Positions 1 through 5,835 of a stretch of DNA of 5,835 nucleotides are shown here, in pieces. A model generated the notes under the pieces. The model ran no database searches, had not been told where the DNA came from, and saw only the letters and a program-made list of their open reading frames with translations. Position 1 is the first letter of the stretch. Each line of letters starts with the position of its first letter. A program made the translations under genes and the position numbers. The stretch comes from Actinomycetota bacterium (lineage in GTDB: Bacteria; Actinomycetota; Acidimicrobiia; Acidimicrobiales; Microtrichaceae), in assembly GCA_009700815.1 (NCBI GenBank), contig WLLG01000159.1, positions 1 to 5,835 of the forward strand, read 5' to 3'.

Positions 1-621
1 CAGATCAATAATTCCGAGTCGAACTGCCGACAACACAGCGTGAGTCAGGCTTTGCGTATCCAAACGGCGGTAGATGGCATTGAGGTGGTTGTGCACAGTT
101 TTTTGGGTGATTCCCAGCTCACGTGCCACCTGTTTGGTGCTCTGGCCGTCTGCGATCATCTGCAGAATCTCGGTTTGGCGAGAAGACAACAGTTCTTCTC
201 CAGGATCCTCTGCCTCGACCACGGTCAACATTGATGCCGCCAATTGCGGGCTGAGTACCTCTTCGCCAGCGAGTACCCGGCGCAGAGTGTCAAGCACGTC
301 GGCAAATGAGGTTCCCTTGGTCAGATATGCAGAGGCTCCGGCCTCGAGTGCAGACCGAGTGAGTGGGGGATCATCGTGCATCGTGAGCACAACGACTTTG
401 ATATCTGGGAACTCGCTGATAATTCTGCGGGTTGCACTGACCCCGTCGAGTACCGGCATGGACAAATCCATCAGCACAATGTCGGGTTGAGTCTCTCGTG
501 CAAGCGTCACAGCCTCTTCACCGTTGCTTGCTTCGCCGACGACTTCTTCCCCGGCGTTTTCGAGTCCTCGACGGATTCCGTCCCGAAGAATCTGATGGTC
601 ATCAGCTAATAGAACTCTCAA
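1..621 (-). CDS. NarL/LuxR-family response regulator (3' end outside window)
   Basis: Cytoplasmic DNA-binding response regulator, probably the partner of the histidine kinase encoded just upstream. The 207 codons visible give an N-terminal receiver domain (about residues 1-120) with acidic pair D7/D8, phosphoacceptor D52 (VLMDLSMP), switch residue T80 and invariant K102 (YLTKG). A LuxR-type helix-turn-helix follows at about 145-205 (LSSRQTEILQMIADG, then STKQVARELGITQKTVHNHL). The frame is open to the window edge with no stop; family members are about 205-225 residues, so only a few codons are probably missing. The start is a TTG inside a TTGA overlap with the kinase stop. It is chosen because no other start codon lies just upstream in this frame, a good Shine-Dalgarno sequence stands 7 nt before it, and translation begins directly with the family's usual MRVLLADDH. 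Family assignment is very secure; target genes are unknown. Confidence 0.95.
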   Translation of the reverse strand, partial: MRVLLADDHQILRDGIRRGLENAGEEVVGEASNGEEAVTLARETQPDIVLMDLSMPVLDGVSATRRIISEFPDIKVVVLTMHDDPPLTRSALEAGASAYLTKGTSFADVLDTLRRVLAGEEVLSPQLAASMLTVVEAEDPGEELLSSRQTEILQMIADGQSTKQVARELGITQKTVHNHLNAIYRRLDTQSLTHAVLSAVRLGIIDL

Positions 622-2441
622 CGCATTGCTCCCTGTTTGAGGATCGGTACCGAATTACTACTCGAGGTGCTGCCAGCAAAGACTCGAAGCACCGTCCCAG
701 AACCGGGGGTGCTCTCGATGGTGAGGTCGGCGCCAATGACATCGGCTCGTTCTCTCATGCCAACCAAACCATAGGAGGAATCACGAACCCCCCGGGCAAT
801 CTCGAACCCTTGGCCATCGTCAGTTACCACGAGTTGAAAGTTCCCGCCGTCTACGTCCCAGACGACGCTGACATGCGTAGCCAGTGCGTGCTTTGCGATG
901 TTGTTGAGTGCCTCTTGCAGAATTCGCAGAATCTCGTTTTCGACTGGAACGGGCAGCCGCTCCTCTGGTCGAGTCACGGTGAAGGTGGCCGTTACTGCAG
1001 ACCGATCCGCGAAGCGTGCCACTAGGTCGCGTCCGAGCATTGCCAGGGGCTGGTCCTCGCTGACACCTGATCGCAACTGGCGGAGCGTCTCACGGAGTTC
1101 GTCAAGTGCGGCTTGGACATCGCTGTAGAGCTGGGTGAGTTCCTCAAGCTGCTCGGGCTCGTTGCTCATGATTCGCTCGAGTTCGAACGAGATATAGGTG
1201 AGCCATTGACCGAGTCGATCGTGCAAGTCCCGGGCTAAGCGGATGCGTTCCTCTTCCGCTCCCAGCGTTCGGAGCCGTCCGAACCATCGGGCGTTGTCAA
1301 TGGTGAGCGCGAGGACCTCGGCCATGCCGGTTAACAGGTTCAGGTGCTGCGGCTGAAAGTGATCGCTCTCGGCGTGTTCGAGGCCCAACAGGCCAATGGT
1401 ATTGCCACGAGTTTGCAAGCGGATATAGAGCCCGCTCTGACTGCTGCTGGAAAGAAACAGCGACCCACCGCTATCTACGGGAGTGCTTCCTGTTACGGGA
1501 TTGACCAAGATAGGCGCAGTCGAATTCAATGCTTGGCGAAGCGGATCGGGCAAGGCGGCAGTTCTATAAGCCGGGTTCAGCACGCAACCATCGGCCAACT
1601 TTGGTACCCATTCCTCGGAGCGTTCATCAAGGGCCAGCAAACAGATTGTGTGGGTATCAAAGGCAGTTCCAAGTTGCAGCCGGGATGCCTCTAGGGCCTC
1701 ACGAAGGCTGAGCGAGGTTGGCAGTGTGCGCGCCACATTGTTGACCAAGGTGAGCAGATCGTTTGCATCGCTGAGCGAGTCGACCTGACCAGCGAGTGAG
1801 CCCCGCCGCACCTCTGAATCCAAGAGTCGACCCCGTACAAAACTTGCTGCGGCAACGCCCAGAATCAGGACCAACGTCAGCCCAAAATCTCGCTGGGTGT
1901 CGGCTTGTTGGCTGTAGGTATTCGCCCCAAGCGGCAGAGCGATCAGCATGGTCACGGCGCCAGTTAGTAACGCAATCGTTCCTGCGAGGTAGCCCCAGCC
2001 GAAGCTCATGACCACCATGGCGGCCATCAGCGAAAAGATGAATGGACTTTCTAGGCCGCCGCCTGCACCAACGGCCAGACCGATGATTGCAACGTCTCCG
2101 AAAGCTACAAATCGGTCCTGAAAACGTGTGGATGCCAGACGGATTGGAATGACTGTTCGCCAGGTGGTGATGAACACACACACAGCAACCGTGATCACTG
2201 CAATATAGGAGCCCTGAAATGCAGCGGGAGCGGCGAAGACGATTCCAAACCCCACTGCACCCCACCGGAGCGTTGCAATTGCGGGAGAGACGCCCGATCG
2301 AATCGACGGGGGTAGCGCAAAATTTCGGGTTGCGTCGTCAATCCCACCAAATGGCAACGCGCGCAATGCAGCCACGGCCTGATCGACTTGGAGTCGTTCG
2401 GCATCTGAAGTAGGTGAACTCTCTAGGTCAGTGGCGTCCAT
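618..2441 (-). CDS. Membrane sensor histidine kinase, NarL-system type (6 TM, GAF, HisKA_3, HATPase_c)
   Basis: Senses an unknown signal, autophosphorylates and passes phosphate to the adjacent NarL-type regulator. The 607-residue product has a cytosolic N-terminus of about 50 residues, then about six hydrophobic segments (near 56-75, 77-94, 113-130, 133-150, 151-172, 187-203) with only short loops, so there is no large extracellular sensor domain. Next comes a GAF-like domain (about 225-385), whose end shows the typical LLGLEHAES and ALTIDNARWF pattern. HisKA_3 follows with the H-box RLARDLHDRLGQ (phospho-His H407). The HATPase_c domain has N-box EALNNIAKHA (510-519), G1 box DDGQGF (541-546), the YGLVGMRERA box (557-566) and GSGT near 580. 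All catalytic boxes look intact. ATG 2441 is preceded only by weak purine sequence, so the exact start is less certain than the identity. The stop overlaps the regulator start (TTGA). The signal could act through the membrane segments or the GAF pocket. Confidence 0.95.
   Translation of the reverse strand: MDATDLESSPTSDAERLQVDQAVAALRALPFGGIDDATRNFALPPSIRSGVSPAIATLRWGAVGFGIVFAAPAAFQGSYIAVITVAVCVFITTWRTVIPIRLASTRFQDRFVAFGDVAIIGLAVGAGGGLESPFIFSLMAAMVVMSFGWGYLAGTIALLTGAVTMLIALPLGANTYSQQADTQRDFGLTLVLILGVAAASFVRGRLLDSEVRRGSLAGQVDSLSDANDLLTLVNNVARTLPTSLSLREALEASRLQLGTAFDTHTICLLALDERSEEWVPKLADGCVLNPAYRTAALPDPLRQALNSTAPILVNPVTGSTPVDSGGSLFLSSSSQSGLYIRLQTRGNTIGLLGLEHAESDHFQPQHLNLLTGMAEVLALTIDNARWFGRLRTLGAEEERIRLARDLHDRLGQWLTYISFELERIMSNEPEQLEELTQLYSDVQAALDELRETLRQLRSGVSEDQPLAMLGRDLVARFADRSAVTATFTVTRPEERLPVPVENEILRILQEALNNIAKHALATHVSVVWDVDGGNFQLVVTDDGQGFEIARGVRDSSYGLVGMRERADVIGADLTIESTPGSGTVLRVFAGSTSSSNSVPILKQGAMR
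629..634 (-). promoter_or_regulatory. Ribosome binding site deciding the TTG start of the response regulator
   Basis: On the minus strand AGGGAG lies 7 nt before the TTG at 621-619. It sits inside the last codons of the kinase gene, so translation of the regulator is probably coupled to that of the kinase. This supports TTG as the true start. Confidence 0.7.
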
Positions 2442-2503
2442 GTGAAGTCTCTGCTGTTCACTCTACTAATCGTCGGTCAAATACTGTGCCGCTGAGCAAC
2501 AAC

Positions 2504-2533
2504 TTCAGAGATCCTCGCTTGCAGCCCTAACAT
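2504..2533 (+). promoter_or_regulatory. Candidate leaderless promoter for the hydrolase pair
   Basis: The 98-bp gap between divergent genes (2442-2539) must hold promoters for both directions. On the plus strand TTCAGA (2504-2509) resembles a -35 box and TAACAT (2528-2533) a -10 box, each matching 4 of 6 consensus bases with an 18-nt spacer. The -10 box ends 6 nt before ATG 2540, so transcription would begin at or next to the A of the start codon. That fits the absence of any Shine-Dalgarno sequence before this gene; leaderless messages are common in actinobacteria. I found no equally good promoter for the kinase on the other strand. This is inference from short matches. Confidence 0.35.
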
Positions 2534-2539
2534 CGCTCA

Positions 2540-3463
2540 ATGGTTTCTGATCTGACGAGCGAGTTTCTCACGCAGCCCGAAGGCGTGCGGCGCCCAGATC
2601 GCAGGCGAGTAGTTGACGCTGCCGGAGTGAAGCTCTCGGTGGCCGAATGGGGCGATGAACAGGCCCCAGCGCTGCTTCTGGCGCATGGCGGCTTTGACTT
2701 TGCCGAGACGCTCAACAGGTTTGCGCCGATGTTGGCCGATGGCGGGTACCGGGTAGTCAGCTGGGATCAGCGCGGCCATGGCGAATCGGCCTGGGCGCAC
2801 TTGTACAGCTGGGAGGCAGATATCCGAGATGCTGCTTCAGTTCTTGCGACCCTCCCCGATGAGCCGCTGCCGTTTATTGGCCACTCAAAAGGCGGCTCCA
2901 TGGTGATGCACCTTGCGAACGTTGCACCGCACCGGGTGTCTGCGTTGGTCAATCTTGATGGTCTGCCCTCTGGCAACAATATGCCTGACGTGTCAGAACT
3001 GGAACGAACGCGTATGCAACGCGATGAGATGGACCGGTGGTTGGCTCATCGTCGAACACTCAGTGATAAACAGCGCAGGCCTGGAACAGTGCAAGAACTG
3101 GCCGAACGCCGAGGTCGAATGAACCCACGCCTGACTACCGAATGGTTGCAGTACTTGGTGCAGGTAGGTGCGCGACAAGAGGCTGACGGTTGGCGTTGGA
3201 AGCTGGACCCCACCATGCGTATGGGCGGGTTCGGCCCGTGGCGGCCGGAGTGGTCGATGCTGAGGCTGCCAGGGCTAGGCGTGCCCATGCTCGGGGTGAT
3301 GGGTTTGGAGATTGAAGTTATGGGCTGGGGCAGTCGACCATCGGATGTGGAGCCCTATTTGCCGCCCGGAGCGCAGTTCGAAGGCCTAGAAGGTGTCGGG
3401 CATTTTGTGCATATCGAACAGCCGCGCCTAGTGGCCGATCTGATTTTGGAGTTCCTCTCATGA
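2540..3463 (+). CDS. Alpha/beta-fold hydrolase with intact nucleophile elbow
   Basis: Probable soluble serine hydrolase (esterase, lipase, epoxide- or C-C-bond hydrolase type); the substrate cannot be read from the sequence. The 307-residue product follows the usual order: strand plus oxyanion loop ALLLAHGGFD (about 44-53), WDQRGHGES (75-83), nucleophile elbow FIGHSKGG with S116 (112-119), NLDGLP (138-143), a helical cap (about 145-220), and the C-terminal GVGHFVHIEQP with likely catalytic H288. The catalytic acid is less clear: the strand-7 region reads VMGLEIEVMGWG, where families usually have G-x-x-D, so E257 or E259, or D140 after strand 6, might serve. No signal peptide is visible. ATG 2540 is the first possible start, since an in-frame TAA lies 12 nt upstream. 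It has no Shine-Dalgarno sequence, consistent with a leaderless message. Divergent from the kinase gene and overlapping the next gene by ATGA. Fold is secure, specificity unknown. Confidence 0.93.
   Translation: MVSDLTSEFLTQPEGVRRPDRRRVVDAAGVKLSVAEWGDEQAPALLLAHGGFDFAETLNRFAPMLADGGYRVVSWDQRGHGESAWAHLYSWEADIRDAASVLATLPDEPLPFIGHSKGGSMVMHLANVAPHRVSALVNLDGLPSGNNMPDVSELERTRMQRDEMDRWLAHRRTLSDKQRRPGTVQELAERRGRMNPRLTTEWLQYLVQVGARQEADGWRWKLDPTMRMGGFGPWRPEWSMLRLPGLGVPMLGVMGLEIEVMGWGSRPSDVEPYLPPGAQFEGLEGVGHFVHIEQPRLVADLILEFLS
3448..3451 (+). promoter_or_regulatory. Ribosome binding site for the second hydrolase-fold gene
   Basis: GGAG stands 8 nt before ATG 3460, inside the last codons of the first hydrolase gene. 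Together with the ATGA stop/start overlap it supports this start and translational coupling of the pair. Confidence 0.6.
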
Positions 3464-4167
3464 GCCCCCTCGATTCAGAGAGCCCTGCGGATTCAAACAG
3501 CCCCGCCGTTTCAGACACCATCTGGGTGCGCCACAACCGCATTGACCTTGCGATTCACCACCTCACAAATGGGTCCGATCCGACCCACCGCCCACTGTTG
3601 CTCTTGCACGGACTCGGCGAGCGAACACCCGATGAAGTTCCCCCCAGTGTTCGCTGGCCGGGCCCGGTTTATGGCCTTGATTTTACGGGCCATGGGCAGT
3701 CGACCATTCCGGTTGGCGGCGGCTACACCTCGGAAATTTTGGTTGGAGATGTTGATGCATCGCTCGAAGAGCTTGGCGAAGTCACCATTTTGGGGCGCGG
3801 ACTCGGCGCATATATCGGCCTGCTCATTGCTGCAGCGCGACCCCAGCAAGTGATGGGAGTGGTGATGTCTGATGGGCCCGGTTTAGTGGGTGGCGGGATT
3901 CACCCAGGGTCTCCATCGGTTCCCTTTCCAGCACCCTGGGCCAGTAACACCCCCGACCCGTTTGCACTTCTTGAGTTGGCTCGAGACGTTCGCCCACCCG
4001 ACTATGCGCAGACCTATGTTCGGTTTGTCCTTGAGAGCAGCAAGTTGGAAAAGGCGCTCATGGTGTGCGCAGTAGCTCGACCGGAATGGCTTGCAGCAGT
4101 TGCGGCCGAGCCGGGAGTTGGGCAGGGCACAGTAGACGAGGCTTTACAGTTCTACGCAGGGTTCTAA
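3460..4167 (+). CDS. Alpha/beta-hydrolase-fold protein lacking the nucleophile and C-terminal His (possible pseudoenzyme)
   Basis: The 235-residue product resembles the N-terminal two thirds of an alpha/beta hydrolase: RPLLLLHGLGE (44-54), YGLDFTGHGQS (71-81), elbow region VTILGRGLGAYIG (108-120) and VVMSDGPGL (134-142), then a cap-like helical stretch to the end. The elbow reads G-R-G-L-G, so the residue that is normally Ser, Asp or Cys is G114. The protein stops where strands 7-8 with the acid and His would come, and is shorter than the roughly 260-300 residues usual for the fold. Residues 1-20 are a Ser/Pro/Asp-rich repeat. Start and coupling come from the ATGA overlap and GGAG. Serine-hydrolase chemistry is therefore unlikely. 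It may be a binding or partner protein for the upstream hydrolase, a natural short non-catalytic family, or a decaying paralogue; the long open frame with few oddities favours a real protein. Its last codons and stop lie in the first copy of a 19-bp repeat. Confidence 0.8.
   Translation: MSPLDSESPADSNSPAVSDTIWVRHNRIDLAIHHLTNGSDPTHRPLLLLHGLGERTPDEVPPSVRWPGPVYGLDFTGHGQSTIPVGGGYTSEILVGDVDASLEELGEVTILGRGLGAYIGLLIAAARPQQVMGVVMSDGPGLVGGGIHPGSPSVPFPAPWASNTPDPFALLELARDVRPPDYAQTYVRFVLESSKLEKALMVCAVARPEWLAAVAAEPGVGQGTVDEALQFYAGF
3472..3516 (+). repeat. 18-bp coding tandem repeat, 2.5 copies
   Basis: Two 18-nt units beginning GATTCA (3472-3489 and 3490-3507) and a partial GTTTCAGAC (3508-3516) follow each other in frame. 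They encode DSESPA, DSNSPA and VSD, forming the disordered-looking N-terminus of the second hydrolase-fold protein just after its start codon. Confidence 0.75.
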
Positions 4168-4226
4168 GAAGTACGCAGGTTTATAGGGAGTACGCAGGTT
4201 TATAGGGAGTACGCAGAGTTCTAGGG
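4151..4226 (+). repeat. 19-bp tandem repeat, four copies, spanning the end of the second hydrolase gene
   Basis: Four head-to-tail units at 4151-4169, 4170-4188, 4189-4207 and 4208-4226. Copies 2 and 3 are identical (AGTACGCAGGTTTATAGGG). Copy 4 differs from them at three positions and copy 1 at six, and all four share TACGCAG. Copy 1 contains the last codons and TAA stop of the hydrolase-fold gene. Because 19 is not a multiple of three, the TAA or TAG carried by each unit falls in all three forward frames in turn. The array fills nearly the whole gap to the convergent xseB gene. I see no hairpin followed by T-run, so it does not look like a standard terminator. Confidence 0.92.
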
Positions 4227-4230
4227 CTGA

Positions 4231-4470
4231 TTACTCATCTGCGGATTCGGCGGTGGCGCCGTCAAGGCGTTCAACAATTTTTTCAACCTGAAACCGTGTG
4301 GCATCAAGTTTGCTGCGGCACCAATCCACGATCTCTGCAGCGCGACTGACCTGTTCAGCGAGTTCGTCCACATCCAGGCCATCCGATTCTAGGGATGCCA
4401 CGATCTGTTCAAGCTCGGCCATAGCGGCGCTAAAACCGAGCTCTTCAGGGGAAACTGCTTCGGTACTCAT
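4231..4470 (-). CDS. xseB: Exodeoxyribonuclease VII small subunit
   Basis: Small subunit of exonuclease VII, which degrades single-stranded DNA to short oligonucleotides in the cytoplasm; several XseB chains bind each XseA. The 79-residue product has the family pattern: GFSAAMAELEQIVASLES (12-29), a short turn GLDVDELAEQVSRA (31-44), then a second helix with W-C-R-S-K-L-D at about 49-56. Both helices are the expected coiled-coil hairpin. Length is normal (family about 70-90), with a short acidic tail. ATG 4470 directly abuts the xseA stop (TAGATG) and has a GAGGAG 6 nt ahead, so the two genes are co-transcribed and translationally coupled. The gene converges with the second hydrolase-fold gene. 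Confidence 0.96.
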   Translation of the reverse strand: MSTEAVSPEELGFSAAMAELEQIVASLESDGLDVDELAEQVSRAAEIVDWCRSKLDATRFQVEKIVERLDGATAESADE

Positions 4471-5835
4471 CTACTTCTCCTCAAGTTGGCCCGGGCTGGA
4501 CTGGCCTGGGCTTGTTTCGACTGTGCTGGATTCAACAGTGCTTGTTTCAATAGTGCTTGTTTCAACAGTGCTGACCACGCTGCCATCTGCGAGTTGGGTG
4601 GTGATTTGCTCGCCGTGATGAAGTTCGCTGGCTGAGCGAACCACCGTTCCTGATGCTGTGCGGGTAATGGACCAGCCTCTGCCAAGCGCTGTTGCGGGGT
4701 CGTGCACACGAGCGCGTGCTGCTAGGGCGTCAAGACGGTTGCGAGTCAACGCATCCCACTGACTAGCTGCTCGACCAACCCTGCTCGAAGCAGCGGTTAG
4801 TCGCGTCTCGGCATCCGAGGTCACGCGAGGCACGGCAATTTTGGTGCTGTGCAACAAGTGCGAAACTCTCTGCTGGTCTCGATCAAGATGTCGCAGGGCG
4901 GCGCGCCCAGCACGACCGCCTGAGTCAATCATTTGCCGTTCGCTGCGATCGAGACGGTTCGCAACTACCTCGCAGGCCTGCAGCCACGAGCGCTCCATCA
5001 TCTGTGCCGCTGCATTGACTTGATTCACCACAGCGGCTGCGCATGCAGTCGGAGTCTTATGGCCACTATGCGCAACCTCTTGTGCCACGGTGCTATCGAT
5101 CTCATGACCGATTCCCGTGAAGACTGCAAGGGTTGACTCGGCGATTGCGCGGGCGACGGATTCCAGATCGAATGCAGCAAGGTCAGTTCGCGCACCTCCG
5201 CCGCGGCAAAGCAAGATCACGTCGACCGGCAGGTCCTGAGCTGCACGCAGAGCACTCAGAATCGAAGCTTCTGCCTCGGCTCCTTGCACCCGTGCATCGA
5301 GTTCGAAGATGTGCAGCCCAAGTCCAGATTTTTGGAACTCACCCAGAACGTCTGCGTGCGCAGCGCTACCGAGGCTTGTGATGAGCGCAACGCGAGTGGG
5401 GAGGGGGGTCAGGGGGCGGAGCGCGTTTGCCCTGAGTAGACCCTCGGCGGAGAGCAGCGCAAGCACTCGATCACGTTCCTGATCGAGCACACCAAGCGTG
5501 AATGTGGGGTCAATCCCACTCATGCGAAGTTGTAGGGAGCTGCGCGACTCGTAGGTGTTCAACTTGCCCGAAATACGAACGCGCACGCCGTCTGCAAGTT
5601 CGATTGCACCGCCCTGCATATCTAGGAATCTGCTCACCGCTGCGGCTTCACGCGCAAACAATGTGATTGCCAACATGGAGGGATAGGTGGGATTTTTGGA
5701 GTCGCTATCGATCAGATCGAAGTACACATGCTTCTTGGCAGAGACCTTGTAATTGCGGATCTCTCCCTGCACCCACATCTCGTAGCCGAAGGTGTGCTGT
5801 AACAGGCCATTGATTGCCTCATGCAATTCAGAGAC
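4471..5835 (-). CDS. xseA: Exodeoxyribonuclease VII large subunit (5' end outside window)
   Basis: Catalytic subunit of exonuclease VII, acting with XseB on single-stranded DNA in repair and recombination. The frame is open to the right edge: before the TTG at 5826 there are in-frame codons for V-S-E, so this TTG is really the Leu of the conserved VSEL start region and the true start lies a few codons outside. Counting from the window edge (454 residues), an OB-fold occupies about 1-110 (WVQGEIRNY, HVYFDLID, VRVRISGKLNTYES). The catalytic domain follows at about 135-420, with ITSLGSAAHADVL (D162), CRGGGARTDL (R211) and GIGHEIDST (H244, D247). These correspond to the Asp, Arg, His and Asp known to matter in the family. 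A long helical arm (about 260-370) and the closing ALGRGWSITR follow. The last about 30 residues are an unusual Thr/Ser/Glu repeat tail. Identity is secure. Confidence 0.96.
   Translation of the reverse strand, partial: VSELHEAINGLLQHTFGYEMWVQGEIRNYKVSAKKHVYFDLIDSDSKNPTYPSMLAITLFAREAAAVSRFLDMQGGAIELADGVRVRISGKLNTYESRSSLQLRMSGIDPTFTLGVLDQERDRVLALLSAEGLLRANALRPLTPLPTRVALITSLGSAAHADVLGEFQKSGLGLHIFELDARVQGAEAEASILSALRAAQDLPVDVILLCRGGGARTDLAAFDLESVARAIAESTLAVFTGIGHEIDSTVAQEVAHSGHKTPTACAAAVVNQVNAAAQMMERSWLQACEVVANRLDRSERQMIDSGGRAGRAALRHLDRDQQRVSHLLHSTKIAVPRVTSDAETRLTAASSRVGRAASQWDALTRNRLDALAARARVHDPATALGRGWSITRTASGTVVRSASELHHGEQITTQLADGSVVSTVETSTIETSTVESSTVETSPGQSSPGQLEEK
4477..4482 (-). promoter_or_regulatory. 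Ribosome binding site of xseB inside the end of xseA
   Basis: GAGGAG on the minus strand lies 6 nt before the xseB ATG and forms part of the last xseA codons (Glu-Glu-Lys). A strong site overlapping the upstream gene is typical of coupled synthesis of complex subunits. Confidence 0.8.
4510..4569 (-). repeat. 15-bp in-frame tandem repeat in the xseA C-terminal tail, four copies
   Basis: Four 15-nt units at 4555-4569, 4540-4554, 4525-4539 and 4510-4524 (minus-strand order) encode TVETS, TIETS, TVESS and TVETS. Two further 15-nt blocks, 4495-4509 (PGQSS) and 4480-4494 (PGQLE), form a second, more diverged pair. Period 15 keeps the reading frame. The tail follows the normal end of the XseA fold and is predicted to be disordered and acidic. 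Confidence 0.88.

Noticed and set aside
74..490. Plus-strand open frame of 138 codons (and others at 40-234, 376-609, 498-1025)
   Set aside because: They lie opposite the response regulator and kinase, whose minus-strand products show full conserved motifs; the plus-strand translations show no recognisable family pattern.
1699..2265. Minus-strand open frame of 188 codons in another frame
   Set aside because: It overlaps the membrane segments of the kinase; its Arg/Cys/Ser/His-rich composition is typical of an out-of-frame reading.
2442..2461. GTGAA-N10-TTCAC inverted repeat as an operator
   Set aside because: Arms are only 5 bp and do not extend, so it is not listed as a feature; kept only as a speculative note in the findings.
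4151..4226. CRISPR array or plasmid iterons
   Set aside because: The units are contiguous with no spacers, and no cas, rep or origin-like sequence is nearby.
4168..4230. Bidirectional terminator between the convergent genes
   Set aside because: The gap is tandem direct repeat; I could not find a GC-rich stem followed by a T-run in either direction.
4467..4709. Minus-strand frame with an ALLKQ repeat, and plus-strand frame 4298-4618 with repeated STVL
   Set aside because: Both periodic peptides are just other-frame readings of the 15-bp repeat in xseA.
5824..5826. TTG as start codon of xseA
   Set aside because: The in-frame codons before it (V-S-E) continue the conserved N-terminal region of XseA, so this TTG is an internal Leu and the gene begins outside the window.

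Overview
The window looks like chromosomal DNA from a moderately GC-rich bacterium, most likely an actinobacterium (Actinomycetota). This rests on the style of the two-component pair, a TTG start, a possible leaderless promoter, and an XseA N-terminus whose wording (VSEL...WVQGEIRNYK...HVYFDLID) recalls actinobacterial proteins. An Acidimicrobiia-like lineage is a guess from memory of similar proteins, not something shown here.

Left part, minus strand, read right to left: a membrane sensor histidine kinase (2441 to 618; six predicted membrane segments, GAF, HisKA_3, HATPase_c) is followed, with a TTGA stop/start overlap, by a NarL/LuxR-type response regulator (621 to the left edge, cut off near its C-terminus). 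The regulator starts with TTG and runs off the window. Together they form a complete NarL-type phosphorelay whose stimulus and targets cannot be read from the sequence.

Middle part, plus strand: after a 98-bp divergent intergenic region come two alpha/beta-hydrolase-fold genes overlapping by ATGA (2540-3463 and 3460-4167). The first has a GHSKGG nucleophile elbow and a C-terminal His. The second has Gly where the nucleophile should be (GRGLG), lacks the C-terminal His region, and ends inside a 19-bp tandem repeat. The divergent arrangement makes the hydrolase pair a plausible, unproven target of the two-component system.

Right part, minus strand: xseA (cut by the right edge) and xseB, the two subunits of exodeoxyribonuclease VII, with xseA stop and xseB start directly abutting. 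XseA ends in a Thr/Ser/Glu-rich tail built from 15-bp tandem repeats. xseB and the second hydrolase gene converge on a 63-bp gap filled mostly by the 19-bp repeat.

The genes are mostly familiar families. The least ordinary signals are the degenerate second hydrolase coupled to an apparently active one, and three unrelated short tandem repeats, each at a gene terminus. I see no RNA gene, CRISPR array, insertion sequence or integrated element, and no clear evidence of a wholly new system.
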